Shown here one piece after another: positions 34,713-45,069 of a stretch of 64,000 nucleotides of DNA. The notes beneath the pieces are model-generated. The model was not told the origin of the DNA. It made no database searches and worked only from the letters and a program-made list of their open reading frames with translations. How positions within the stretch are numbered: the first letter of the stretch is position 1; each line of letters starts with the position of its first letter. This stretch comes from Spongiactinospora rosea. GTDB lineage: Bacteria; Actinomycetota; Actinomycetes; Streptosporangiales; Streptosporangiaceae. Position numbers and translations under genes: made by a program. The DNA is taken from the NCBI RefSeq assembly GCF_003315795.1, contig NZ_QMEY01000007.1, positions 1-64,000 of the forward strand. The letters are read 5' to 3'.

Positions 34713-35894
34713 TCAGTAGCTGGGCAGGCTCGGGTCGATGGACTTGACCCAGCTCAGCACCCCGCCACCGACGTGCACCGCGTCGGAGAACCCGGCGTTC
34801 TTGACGATCGCCAGCGCCTCGGCGCTGCGGCCTCCGGACTTGCAGTGCAGCACGATCTTCTTGTCCTGCGGCAGCTTCTCCAGGGCGGCGCCGTTCAGGA
34901 ACTCGCCCTTGGGGATCAGCGTCGCGCCCGGGATCGAGACGATCTCGTACTCGTTGGGCTCGCGGACGTCGACCAGGAAGATGTCGTCGCCGCGGTCCTG
35001 CATGTCCTTCAGCTCACGCGCGGTGATCGTGGAGTCGGTCACCGCCTGCTGCGCGTCTTCGGAGAGCGCCCCGCAGAACGCCTCGTAGTCGTCGAGGAGC
35101 TGGGTGACGCTCGGGTTCTTGCCGCACAGCACGCACTCGGGGTCCTTGCGGACCTTGACCGTGCGGTACTGCATCTCCAGGGCGTCGTAGATCATCAGAC
35201 GCCCGACCAGCGGCTCGCCGATCCCGGTCAGCAGCTTGATCGCCTCGTTGACCTGGATCGAGCCGATCGACGCGCACAGCACGCCGAGCACGCCGCCCTC
35301 GGCGCAGGACGGCACCATCCCGGGCGGCGGCGGCTCCGGGTAGAGGCAGCGGTAGCACGGGCCGTGCTCGGCCCAGAACACGCTGGCCTGGCCGTCGAAG
35401 CGGTAGATCGAGCCCCAGACGTACGGCTTGCCGAGCAGCACCGCCGCGTCGTTGACCATGTAACGGGTCGCGAAGTTGTCGGTGCCGTCGACGATCAGGT
35501 CGTAGCCGGAGAAGATCTCCATGACGTTGTCGGTGCTCAACGCCACGTTGTGCACCACCACGTCGATCAGCGGGTTGATCTCCTTGACCGAGGCGGCGGC
35601 GCTCTCGGCCTTCAGCCTGCCCACGTCGGACTGGCCGTGGATGACCTGGCGCTGCAGGTTGGACTCGTCCACGACGTCGAAGTCGATGATGCCGAGGGTG
35701 CCCACGCCCGCGGCGGCGAGATACAGCAGGGCCGGCGACCCCAGTCCGCCCGCGCCCACACACAGCACCTTTGCGTTCTTCAGGCGCTTCTGCCCGGCCA
35801 TTCCGACATCGGGAATGATCAGGTGACGCGAATACCGCCGCACCTCATCGACGGTGAGTTCGGCGGCCGGCTCTACCAGCGGTGGCAAGGACAC
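34713..35894 (-). CDS. moeZ: Adenylyltransferase/sulfurtransferase MoeZ
   Basis: 393 residues. The N-terminal E1/ThiF domain has VGAGGLGSPALLYLAAAGVG, DFDVVDESNLQRQ and the adenylation segment DLIVDGTDNFATRYMVND; zinc CxxC pairs are CYRCLYP and CVLCGK. The C-terminal rhodanese domain carries the persulfide Cys (about 351) in HCKSGGRSAEA. MoeZ activates ThiS-like carriers (molybdopterin, thioamide and cysteine pathways) and loads sulfur on them. It keeps its place in the conserved order downstream of the DNA-repair genes. Upstream of it (35895-36000) is a short non-coding gap. Confidence 0.95.
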   Translation of the reverse strand: MSLPPLVEPAAELTVDEVRRYSRHLIIPDVGMAGQKRLKNAKVLCVGAGGLGSPALLYLAAAGVGTLGIIDFDVVDESNLQRQVIHGQSDVGRLKAESAAASVKEINPLIDVVVHNVALSTDNVMEIFSGYDLIVDGTDNFATRYMVNDAAVLLGKPYVWGSIYRFDGQASVFWAEHGPCYRCLYPEPPPPGMVPSCAEGGVLGVLCASIGSIQVNEAIKLLTGIGEPLVGRLMIYDALEMQYRTVKVRKDPECVLCGKNPSVTQLLDDYEAFCGALSEDAQQAVTDSTITARELKDMQDRGDDIFLVDVREPNEYEIVSIPGATLIPKGEFLNGAALEKLPQDKKIVLHCKSGGRSAEALAIVKNAGFSDAVHVGGGVLSWVKSIDPSLPSY

Positions 35895-36000
35895 AGTTCT
35901 ACGCTCCCGTTTCAGGGGGTCTCTGTGGGTGTCAACCTAACCCGATGGCCGGGCATTCCCCAAAGACCCCCGTTCGTCGGTCATCCATGCTCTCAGGTCT

Positions 36001-37011
36001 TCAGCCCCGGGAGAGCATCACGGCCTCGGCGATCAGGCGGCGCGCCTCGCGGGCGACGGCCTCGGGGTACTCCATCTGCGCCACATGCCCGGCCCGGGGC
36101 AGCAGCACCAGCCTGACCTGCTGGAACGTACGGCCGGCGCGCGCCGCCATGCGCGGGCGCACGATCCGGTCGTGCCTGCCGTGGATCACCAACGTCGGCG
36201 CGGACACCTTCGCCGCCAGCCGCCAGAGGTTCTCCTCGCCCCGGCGGAAGTACTCGGCCACGATCGCCCGCGCGCAGCCGACGAGGGCGGCGCCCGCGTA
36301 CGGGAGGCCGTCCCGGCGGCGCAGTTCCTCCACCGCCTCGCGGAACCGCTCGGGGTGGATCTTGGTCGCGTCGGCGTAGCACATCTCGAAGGTGGCGCTC
36401 AGCCTGCGCTCGGCGGGGATCATCCGCATCCGGTCGATCGCCCACAGGCCGATGCCGGGCAGGGTCGAGAGCGCCACGCGGGCCGGGCCGTACCTGGGCA
36501 GCAGGTCGGGGAGCGCGGGCGAGACCAGCACGAGAGAGCGGACCAGATCGGGACGCGTGGCGGCCACCCGGACCGTGACCGCGCCGCCGAGGGAGTTGCC
36601 GAACAGGTGGACCGGGCGGTCTGACACCCGCTCGATGAGGCCGATCACGGCGTCGGCGTGGGCGGCGATCGAGTAGTCGGTGTCGGCGGGGGCCGGGGAG
36701 AAGCCGTTGCCGGGCAGGTCGATGGCGTAGCCCTCGGCGACGTCCTGGAGGCGGTCCATCAGGTCGGTCCAGTTGGTGGCGGAACCGCCGAGACCGTGTA
36801 CGTACACGGCGGTCTGGTCGCCACCGCGCGGCGTCGCCCTGACGAACACCTCACGCTCGCCGAGGTCCAGCATCTCCCCTGGCCAGTGCGCGATCGGCAC
36901 GACGGCTTCCCTGTCGGGGGCGGGTCGTACGTACCCCGCGTCCCCGGTCGTCCGTGAGGTCGGCCCTGAGATCGGCCCTGAGATCGGCCCTGAGGTCGGC
37001 TCGGACACCAC
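36001..37011 (-). CDS. Cytoplasmic alpha/beta-fold hydrolase
   Basis: 336 residues with the alpha/beta-hydrolase pattern: oxyanion region VYVHGLGGSATNW, nucleophile elbow LFGNSLGGAVT, acid in VIHGRHDRIVRP and His in LLPRAGHVAQMEYPE. There is no signal peptide. A cap of about 70 helical residues separates the elbow from the acid. The substrate is unknown. The first 15 residues (SGPISGPISGPTS) come from a 12-bp tandem repeat, so a later start near the PDREAVVP segment is possible. It is often found beside moeZ in actinomycetes. Confidence 0.82.
   Translation of the reverse strand: MVSEPTSGPISGPISGPTSRTTGDAGYVRPAPDREAVVPIAHWPGEMLDLGEREVFVRATPRGGDQTAVYVHGLGGSATNWTDLMDRLQDVAEGYAIDLPGNGFSPAPADTDYSIAAHADAVIGLIERVSDRPVHLFGNSLGGAVTVRVAATRPDLVRSLVLVSPALPDLLPRYGPARVALSTLPGIGLWAIDRMRMIPAERRLSATFEMCYADATKIHPERFREAVEELRRRDGLPYAGAALVGCARAIVAEYFRRGEENLWRLAAKVSAPTLVIHGRHDRIVRPRMAARAGRTFQQVRLVLLPRAGHVAQMEYPEAVAREARRLIAEAVMLSRG
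36956..36999. repeat. 12-bp tandem repeat in hydrolase 5' end
   Basis: Units of GAGATCGGCCCT or GAGGTCGGCCCT repeat about 3.7 times. On the minus strand they add SGPI units to the hydrolase N-terminus; copy-number change keeps the reading frame. Confidence 0.85.
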
Positions 37012-37353
37012 GCGCCCCTCTCTCCCTGTGCGTGTCCTGCGCTTCTGTCCTGCCTATCGACCATAACCACGCCGCGGGCTCGCGCAATCCCCCGCCCCGG
37101 CCGCCCCCGGCCATCACCCTCACCTCAAGACAATCGGACATTAGCGACATACATGGCGAAAGCGCTTGATAATAGTTTAATGCTAGCAATAAAGAGATTA
37201 TCAGTTAGCAAAGGCATGAGATTGCTGTTTGTCGCCCTTCAAGCCCGGAAATCAGACAACCAGGATCACCCGTTGTGGTGACATCCTCGGCAATTGCCAG
37301 TCATAGGGGGCAAATGCCTAACTGGGCCATCATGCTTCCAAGGGGGATACGCA
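37012..37353 (+). promoter_or_regulatory. AT-rich intergenic region with promoter for the His/Gly-rich protein
   Basis: No gene is seen in this 340-bp gap. From about 37130 to 37270 the DNA is strikingly AT-rich for this genome, with TAATAGTTTAATGCTAGC and AAAGAGATTATCAG stretches. This is the likely promoter and possibly an Lsr2-silenced segment for the secreted protein gene that starts at 37354 behind AAGGGGG. Confidence 0.45.
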
Positions 37354-37740
37354 ATGCCCAAGGTCAAGAAAATCGCGGCGGCCCTGGCCATCAGCACCGC
37401 GGTGACGGGCGGGGTCATCGGTCTCGGTGCCGCAACAGCGACCACCACCGCGAACGCCGGCGTCGCCGTCACCACGCAGGGCTGGAACTGCGGCGGCGGC
37501 CACCACGGCCACGGCTGCGGCGGCGGCCACTTTGGTGGCCACCACTGCGACGGCGGCCACTTTGGCGGCCACTTTGGTGGCCACTGGGGCGGCCACGGTC
37601 ACCACAAGCGGTGGGTCAACCGGTCCACGGTCAGGATCAACCACGTCACCGGCCACGTCCGGTGGCGGCACGCGAGAGGCTGCCTCCACATCCGCAAGAA
37701 CTTCCACGTCGTCAATGATCACCACGCTCACTCCTGGTAA
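37354..37740 (+). CDS. Secreted His/Gly-rich small protein
   Basis: 128 residues from the ATG at 37354 (AAGGGGG 6 nt upstream). The signal peptide is KKIAAALAISTAVTGGVIGL with cleavage near ANAG. The mature part has a 40-residue tract of GGGH, FGGHH and GGHWGGH units with two Cys, then a basic Arg/His tail. About a quarter of the mature residues are His, so metal binding (Ni, Cu, Zn) outside the cell is plausible but unproven. It resembles no enzyme. An AT-rich promoter region precedes it and a hairpin terminator follows. Confidence 0.7.
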   Translation: MPKVKKIAAALAISTAVTGGVIGLGAATATTTANAGVAVTTQGWNCGGGHHGHGCGGGHFGGHHCDGGHFGGHFGGHWGGHGHHKRWVNRSTVRINHVTGHVRWRHARGCLHIRKNFHVVNDHHAHSW

Positions 37741-37815
37741 ATAGCGGCATTCCAAATCGCAGGCATGAAATCATCCTTTTCCCGGATTATGCAGCGATGA
37801 GGATAAATGCTGACC

Positions 37816-37857
37816 GGCGGGGGTCCAAGGGCTCAAAACGAGCCCCGGGCCCCCGCC
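37816..37857. terminator. Bidirectional hairpin terminator
   Basis: GGCGGGGG...GGGCTC pairs with GAGCCC...CCCCCGCC around an AAAAC loop, with two mismatched positions. It lies between the converging His/Gly-rich gene and the WYL regulator gene and probably serves both. Confidence 0.6.
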
Positions 37858-37882
37858 TCCGTCGTGCCTGTCGCGGCCCGCA

Positions 37883-38854
37883 CTATTCCGCTGGACCGTC
37901 CTCCCCCGCGGCGCGGAGGCGGGCGCCGAATTCGCGGTAGGCCGCCCGGAAGGCGGCCGGTTCGTGGACGACGAAGCCGGCGTCCAGGAATGCGAGGTTC
38001 ACCAGCGGCCACTGCCAGGTGTCGAGCCACAGCACGACTCTGGTACACCCCTCGTTCACCGCCGTCAGCTCGGTGTCCTGGTATTTGAAGGCGTCGGCGA
38101 CCGCGTCCAGCGGGGCCTCCACGGTGAGGACGACGCGCTCGCGTTCCTTGTTCAGCCCTTGTCGCAGATAGTCCAGCGCTGTCTCGGCGGGCAGCGGCCG
38201 GGGCCGGTACTCGCTCGTCGTCACCGCGAGGCCGCTCACGCGGTCCAGGCGGAAGATCCGCCAGTCGTCCCTGCCCTCGTCCCAGGCCAGCAGGTACCAG
38301 CGCAGGCTGTGGTGGACGTGCCGGTACGGCTCGACCCGCCGCGACGTCACCGAGCCGCCCTTGCCCGCGTACTCGAAGGTCACGACGTGGCGGCGCTGGA
38401 TGGCGTCGGCCAGCGTGGCCAGTACGGCGGCGCTGACGCTCGGGGCCGGGGCCGCGCCCGTCTCCACGCTCGCGCGCAGCCGGGCCGCCCGGTGCCGCAG
38501 CCGCCTGGGCAGGAACTGATCGACCTTCCCGTACGCCCGCGTCGCCGCCTCGTCCACACTGCCCTCGGCCGCGCTCCCGGTCGCGGCGAAGGCGGCCAGC
38601 CCGAGCAGGGTCGCGATGGCCTCGTCGTCGTCCAGCACCAGCGGCGGCAGCGCCGCGCCCGCGATCAGCCGGTAGTAGCCGCCGGGCCCTGGCCGGGTCT
38701 CGACCGGATAGCCGTACTCCCGCAGCCGCTCGACATCGCGCCGCAGGGTCCGCGGGCTGACGCCGAGCCGCACGACGAGTTCGTCGCCGCTGAACGACCG
38801 GCCGCTCTGCAAGGTGGCCAGCAGGGCGAGGATGCGCTGGGTGACGTCCGCCAT
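37883..38854 (-). CDS. HTH-WYL transcriptional regulator
   Basis: 323 residues. The N-terminal winged helix is RILALLATLQSGRSFSGDELVVRLGVSPRTLRRDVERLREYGYPVE, then PGGYYRLIAG. The WYL domain includes VVTFEYAGKGGSVTSRRVEPYRHVHHSLRWYLLAWDEGRDDWRIFRLDRV, and a WCX-like C-terminus follows. WYL regulators often sense nucleic-acid fragments or other ligands and respond to DNA damage or stress. It is divergent from the UvrA-like gene across a 61-bp gap, so it probably controls that gene and itself. Confidence 0.88.
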   Translation of the reverse strand: MADVTQRILALLATLQSGRSFSGDELVVRLGVSPRTLRRDVERLREYGYPVETRPGPGGYYRLIAGAALPPLVLDDDEAIATLLGLAAFAATGSAAEGSVDEAATRAYGKVDQFLPRRLRHRAARLRASVETGAAPAPSVSAAVLATLADAIQRRHVVTFEYAGKGGSVTSRRVEPYRHVHHSLRWYLLAWDEGRDDWRIFRLDRVSGLAVTTSEYRPRPLPAETALDYLRQGLNKERERVVLTVEAPLDAVADAFKYQDTELTAVNEGCTRVVLWLDTWQWPLVNLAFLDAGFVVHEPAAFRAAYREFGARLRAAGEDGPAE

Positions 38855-38915
38855 GCCTCCAGTCTCGCCGGGATGCGGTCAGGAAATGGCCACATCCGTT
38901 CGTAGCCTCGGCCCC

Positions 38916-41141
<2,226 letters not shown>

Positions 41142-41185
41142 CCCCGCCCCCCGCCCCAGGCGGAGCAGGCCCCCACCAGTGCCAC

Positions 41186-41195
41186 CTATCGATAG
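41186..41195 (+). promoter_or_regulatory. Palindrome CTATCGATAG before the Lsr2-like fusion gene
   Basis: A perfect 10-bp palindrome lies 9 bp before the ATG at 41205 and overlaps the likely promoter/initiation region. It may be an operator; no matching regulator was identified. Confidence 0.3.
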
Positions 41196-41204
41196 TTTCT
41201 GATC

Positions 41205-42014
41205 ATGTCCGACGCCGACTTCACCCCCCTCCGCGTCACCTACCGTCAGGCAGTGATCTCCCGTGACACCTCCCGCCGCATCCGCACATGGGCGAAGGCC
41301 AAGGGTTACACCAGCAGCGGGCGGGGCGGCATTGCACCGGAGATCATCGATGCCTTCTTCGCCGCCCATCCCGAGGCCTACGAGCAGACAGAGTTCGAGA
41401 TGGTCCACGCCACCGCGAGAACTCCCGGCGCGTCGCCGGAGGACTACAAGTGGCAGGAGGACAGCCGGCTCGGGGACATCTACACGGACATCTACACGGT
41501 CGTTTTCGTTCGCGGGCACGACGAGCATGAGGTGCTGCGCCGGCTTGGGGCCGTGGACGAGGACATCCGGCTGATCGGAGACGGGGAGTACTCCCAGCCG
41601 GAAGGACCGCAGATCATCACCGTGAGGCGAATCGGGGACTGGACTGTCGCGATCGAGGACTGCGGCCGGCGTGGCGCGCAACGAGAGGCTTTGGGCGCCC
41701 TATCGCTCGACGGCGGGGAGGCCGTGGCGGTGCAGCGGCATGACCACGCCCAGCACCTCATCGCCTATGCCGTCGACGGCGAACTCGTCACCGGCATCAA
41801 CCCGCGGTTTCCCATTGACAGGCAAGGCGCGGATCCCGACCGGCTCAATCGCCACCTCCGCGAGCTCGGCATCGATCCGGCCGCCGACGACCACATCGAC
41901 AACCCCATCCCGGCCGCCCTGGCGCTCGCCGGCCGAATCACCGGCGTCATGATCGGCCCACACCACCTTCGCCGCCCCATTCTCGGCGCCGCCATACCTG
42001 GTACCTATTTCTGA
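41205..42014 (+). CDS. Lsr2-like DNA-binding domain fused to DUF6461-like domain
   Basis: 269 residues. Residues about 20-55 (SRRIRTWAKAKGYTSSGRGGIAPEIIDAFFAAHP) follow the pattern of the Lsr2 C-terminal DNA-binding domain (IRxWAxxxGxxVSxRGRIPxxVIDAYxAA), including the RGG/RGR minor-groove hook. The remaining 200 residues (GDWTVAIEDCG, DGELVTGINPRFP) resemble DUF6461-type proteins. The usual Lsr2 dimerisation N-terminus is absent. A xenogeneic-silencer-like hook on an unknown domain suggests a specialised DNA-associated regulator; this is inference. It sits beside decayed DNA. Confidence 0.6.
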   Translation: MSDADFTPLRVTYRQAVISRDTSRRIRTWAKAKGYTSSGRGGIAPEIIDAFFAAHPEAYEQTEFEMVHATARTPGASPEDYKWQEDSRLGDIYTDIYTVVFVRGHDEHEVLRRLGAVDEDIRLIGDGEYSQPEGPQIITVRRIGDWTVAIEDCGRRGAQREALGALSLDGGEAVAVQRHDHAQHLIAYAVDGELVTGINPRFPIDRQGADPDRLNRHLRELGIDPAADDHIDNPIPAALALAGRITGVMIGPHHLRRPILGAAIPGTYF

Positions 42015-42091
42015 CCCATCACAGCGTCCGCTTACCGGCGACCGCTCCGCGTCAGGAGCCTGACAAGGGAGGAACGGCGTATGGGGAACCA

Positions 42092-42242
42092 TTGAACCTT
42101 TTTCAACCTCAGGTTCGCTGGTCAGAGGCGGTAGGCGAGATGCCGTATCCGCATGACCAGCGCCCTGCCAGGGCGCCAGGCCCGGTCCGAGCCCGGCGGA
42201 GGCACCCCTGACCTGGTCTAAGCGACCGGTTGAAAAGGTTCA
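42092..42242. repeat. 150-bp element bounded by inverted repeats
   Basis: TTGAACCTTTTTCAACC at 42092-42108 and GGTTGAAAAGGTTCA at 42228-42242 are inverted copies differing by one T. The interior has no gene. It looks like a small MITE-type element or a stem-loop relic at the edge of a decayed region; target duplications were not seen clearly. Confidence 0.5.
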
Positions 42243-42459
42243 TTGTGCCCCGTATCACTCGGCGCTGGATCGTCCCCGCAGGGGACAGGGGTTCGGGACG
42301 AGATGACCTCTGGGTCGCCCGCCCTACCTGCGAACTGATCATCGGACTCACCCTCACCCGCGCTCGGTCCCGCAGGCCCGGCGGCTTGGTCCTCGCCGCC
42401 GGACCGGCTCCCGGACGCCACGCCCCAGCGGTCACCGCCGCCGTACGGGGGTCCTCCCC

Positions 42460-42656
42460 GAGGTCGTCTACCACCTGGCGGCGCGGATCGACGTACGGAC
42501 CTCGGTCACGGACCCGGCGCGCGACGCAGCCGTCAGCGTCGGCGGGACGATCAACCTGCTCAACGCCGCCCGAGAAGTCGGAGCGCGACCGGTGTTCACC
42601 TTCACCGATGGTGCGGGCACGACGCCGCCAGAGGACGCACCTTGGCGGCGAACCCC
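42460..42656 (+). pseudogene. Remnant of NAD-dependent epimerase (GalE-like)
   Basis: Plus-strand frame starting at 42460 reads EVVYHLAARIDVRTSVTDP, then DAAVSVGGTINLLNAAREVG and PVFTFTDGAG. This matches the central Rossmann segment of UDP-glucose 4-epimerase-like proteins (VVxHLAAQxxVRxSVxDPxxDxxVNxxGTxNxLEAAR). There is no start, no NAD-binding GxxGxxG before it and no YxxxK after it. It is a fragment of perhaps 65 codons, flanked by the inverted-repeat element. A decayed gene. Confidence 0.6.
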
Positions 42657-42754
42657 GGGGTCTCCAGCGCAGAGGTTCAAATGAGGATGGTCCTGACGCC
42701 GCCCCCCAGACAGCGCCAGGACCCGGGGTCGAGACCCCAGCCAAGGAGCCTCGC

Positions 42755-43972
42755 TCAGGAGAAGAGCTGTACGGCGTTGCGCAGTGTGTGCGCGGCCACG
42801 TCTCTGCCGAGACGCACCCCCGCCTCGTCCGCGATCCGGGTGTGGATGCCGGACCACACGCGGGCGTCGACGTTCTCGTCGGCGGGCCGCTTCCAGTCGG
42901 TGTAGGTGCGGGTGACGCCCGGCAGGGTCGGGCTGCCGATCGTGTACGGCCGGCGCGAACGCGGGCCGATCAACGCGGTCAGCACCTGCTGGGCCGCCCC
43001 GGCGTAGCTGCTGTGCCCGCTCGGATAGTCCGGGTGAGCGGGGGTGGTGTGCAGCGGAGTCCAGGACGGGTCGGTGACCTGGAGCGCGGTGACCGGACGC
43101 CACAGCACATAGGCGTACTTCGCGTCCGATGTGGCGATCTGCGTGTCCACCAGGGCCGTGTGGAAGAGCGCGACCAGCCCGGTACGCCAGGACTGCGACC
43201 TGTCCTGCGACTGCACGACCGCCGCCCGCAGCACGCCGTCGTACAGCGTGAGCGAGGACCCGAGCCAGAACTGCGCGGTCTCGGTCTGCGCGGACGTGCG
43301 GGCCGTGCTGCCCGCCGCGCCGTACACCCGGACCTCCTCCAGGTCCTTCACATAGCGCTCGGAGGTGAGCGCGGGCGGCGGCGCCGGGCGGTACTGGTCG
43401 CGGGTGGCCAGCAGGAACGGCTTGGCGTCACGGGTGCCGGACTGGACGCCCGGCGAGAACGAGGGCGGCGTCGGACGCCACACCCCCGGGTCGGAGGACG
43501 GCGGCGCGTACGGCGGGCTGACGGACTGCGGGTCGAGCCCGTCCTTGTCCCGCTCGGCCAGCAGCGCGTCAGCCTCCCGGGTGCCTGCGGCCACGCCGCG
43601 CCGCTTGTCGATCCCCTCCGGGATGCGGGCCAACGAGGCGGCGAGCGCCGCGTCCAGCTCCTGTTTACGCGATGGGACCAGCGTGACCAGCGACCTGTGC
43701 ACGGCGGACGCGAGCGCGGCATCCCGGAACGCGGGCGGCGACGGCCGATGCCGCAACGCGCGGGCCGCGGACAGCCAACTGATCGCCCAGGTGCGGCTGT
43801 TGGTCACCTGAGCGGGCGCACCGGCCGCGGCGATCGTGGCGGCGGTGGTGTCGTACCACTCGGCCACGGTGTCGGTACGCTGCCGCGGCTCGACCAAGGG
43901 GAGCGGGGCGGCGATCGGGGCGGATAGTGGCACGGCGACCAGGGCGGCAGTAATAACCGACAAAACCGACAT
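42755..43972 (-). CDS. Secreted PAP2/vanadium haloperoxidase-like protein
   Basis: 405 residues with a signal peptide (VLSVITAALVAVPLSAPIAAP). The C-terminal half carries the acid-phosphatase/haloperoxidase oxyanion site: KYAYVLWRPVTAL (Lys and Arg-Pro), HPDYPSGHSSYAGA (PSGH) and SGIHTRIADEAGVRLGRDVA (Arg). The sequence between resembles actinomycete vanadium-dependent haloperoxidase-like proteins of unknown substrate. Exported; could be a phosphatase or halide peroxidase, which sequence alone cannot separate. Confidence 0.8.
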   Translation of the reverse strand: MSVLSVITAALVAVPLSAPIAAPLPLVEPRQRTDTVAEWYDTTAATIAAAGAPAQVTNSRTWAISWLSAARALRHRPSPPAFRDAALASAVHRSLVTLVPSRKQELDAALAASLARIPEGIDKRRGVAAGTREADALLAERDKDGLDPQSVSPPYAPPSSDPGVWRPTPPSFSPGVQSGTRDAKPFLLATRDQYRPAPPPALTSERYVKDLEEVRVYGAAGSTARTSAQTETAQFWLGSSLTLYDGVLRAAVVQSQDRSQSWRTGLVALFHTALVDTQIATSDAKYAYVLWRPVTALQVTDPSWTPLHTTPAHPDYPSGHSSYAGAAQQVLTALIGPRSRRPYTIGSPTLPGVTRTYTDWKRPADENVDARVWSGIHTRIADEAGVRLGRDVAAHTLRNAVQLFS

Positions 43973-44435
43973 CTTAGGTGCTCCTCAAGGGCGAGCCGAG
44001 CAAGGCGCGATCAGCATAGGCAGGACGGAGGTCAATTAGCAATATTTCCTATAGGTATTACATGGAATATCCTTCTGACGGTATGGGGGCATGCGTCCAC
44101 CCGTGGGCCGCCATGCCGCCGGGCGGGCAATCTCCCACATTATGGTAACGCATTGTTGTCCATCAATCACAATACGTGGCCATAGTGCGCCGGGCGACTA
44201 CGCAAACCCCCAAGTGGCAGCGCTTATGTTCCCTGTCACCGCGGCCGTCGCCCTCACGCCGGCCGCCTGGCTCGGCATTCCGACCCCCGCCTACGCGGAC
44301 TACCGCCCCGCGGGCGGCCCCGGCCCATCGGTCCCCTCCGGATACGGGCCGTGGCCATGGGCGGTGGGCCGGTGCGTATTGCTGACCGGCCTGCCGGCCA
44401 TTCGCCTGCTCCGCCGCCGTACCTGGCGGACGCGT
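43973..44435. other. Intergenic region, partly AT-rich
   Basis: About 460 bp between the PAP2-like gene and the lipoprotein gene. The first 200 bp is AT-rich (AATTAGCAATATTTCC region near 44034) and may hold the PAP2-like promoter. A plus-strand frame from 44226 begins like a signal peptide (MFPVTAAVALTPAAWLGIP), but it has no ribosome binding site and runs into the convergent gene, so it is not called. Confidence 0.4.
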
Positions 44436-44837
44436 TCAGACCTTGGTCTCGCAACGCCGAACGAGCACCATCAGTACGTACACGGTCGTCGCCCCGGCCA
44501 GCCTGACATTCGATCCCTGCGGCGAGTCCTTCAGGAGCTTGTCCAATTCCTCGCGATGCCTTTCGGAGGCACGCCGGAGATTGCCGAAACCCTCCTTCAG
44601 GTACGGATCACCGGTCTCCAACGCGGCCACTCGGCGAATCACCTCCGCCAATGCCTTCTCCTCCGTGACGGAGGTGGGAGCCGCGCCACGCGTCGTCCAT
44701 TCGCTCGGAGCGGTCTCCGCCTCGTTCAGGATGCTGTACGCCTGGTTGCAGGTGGCCATGGGATCGGAAGCACAAGAGGCGAGCGGCATCATCACGAAAG
44801 CGGACGCCACGACGATCCGCGATAATCGCACCGCCAC
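44436..44837 (-). CDS. Small lipoprotein in Scr1-type regulator operon
   Basis: 133 residues from the GTG at 44837, one base after the DUF397 stop. The signal IVVASAFVMMPLASCAS has lipobox LASC. The mature part is helical with three further Cys and a C-terminal hydrophobic stretch (VRLAGATTVYVLMVLV). It is co-directional and probably coupled with the DUF397 and Scr1-type genes. No family recognised. Confidence 0.6.
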   Translation of the reverse strand: MAVRLSRIVVASAFVMMPLASCASDPMATCNQAYSILNEAETAPSEWTTRGAAPTSVTEEKALAEVIRRVAALETGDPYLKEGFGNLRRASERHREELDKLLKDSPQGSNVRLAGATTVYVLMVLVRRCETKV

Positions 44838-44838
44838 G

Positions 44839-45069
44839 CTAGGGAGCGACGTCGAACGAGCCCGACTTGACCTCGGCGATAAAGGCCCGCCACACATCGG
44901 GAGCGAACCGCAGCGCAGGGCCGGAACGATTCTTACTGTCCCGAACTCCGATCACTCCAGGCAGGTTGTCGGCCACCTCAACGCAGCCTCCACCTCCCGA
45001 GCCGGAATGGCTACTCGTTCGCCAGGCGCCCTTTTCAAGGGCGCCTTTGGTCAGGTCTGCTGCTTCCAT
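44839..45069 (-). CDS. DUF397-domain protein
   Basis: 76 residues from the ATG at 45069. It shows the DUF397 pattern: WRTSSHSGSGGGGCVEVAD, GVIGVRDSKNRSGPALRF and WRAFIAEVKSGSFD. These small proteins are almost always beside a Scr1/DUF5753 regulator and an anti-sigma-type ATPase in actinomycetes and behave like toxin-antitoxin partners. The start overlaps the end of the regulator gene by 19 bp. Confidence 0.88.
   Translation of the reverse strand: MEAADLTKGALEKGAWRTSSHSGSGGGGCVEVADNLPGVIGVRDSKNRSGPALRFAPDVWRAFIAEVKSGSFDVAP

Noticed and set aside
42755..43972. Reading the PAP2-like protein as a definite vanadium haloperoxidase
   Set aside because: The oxyanion-site motifs are shared with PAP2 phosphatases; halide chemistry cannot be inferred from these motifs alone.
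44226..44440. Possible secreted protein beginning MFPVTAAVALTPAAWLGIP
   Set aside because: No ribosome binding site, frame continues into the convergent lipoprotein gene, and no family resemblance.
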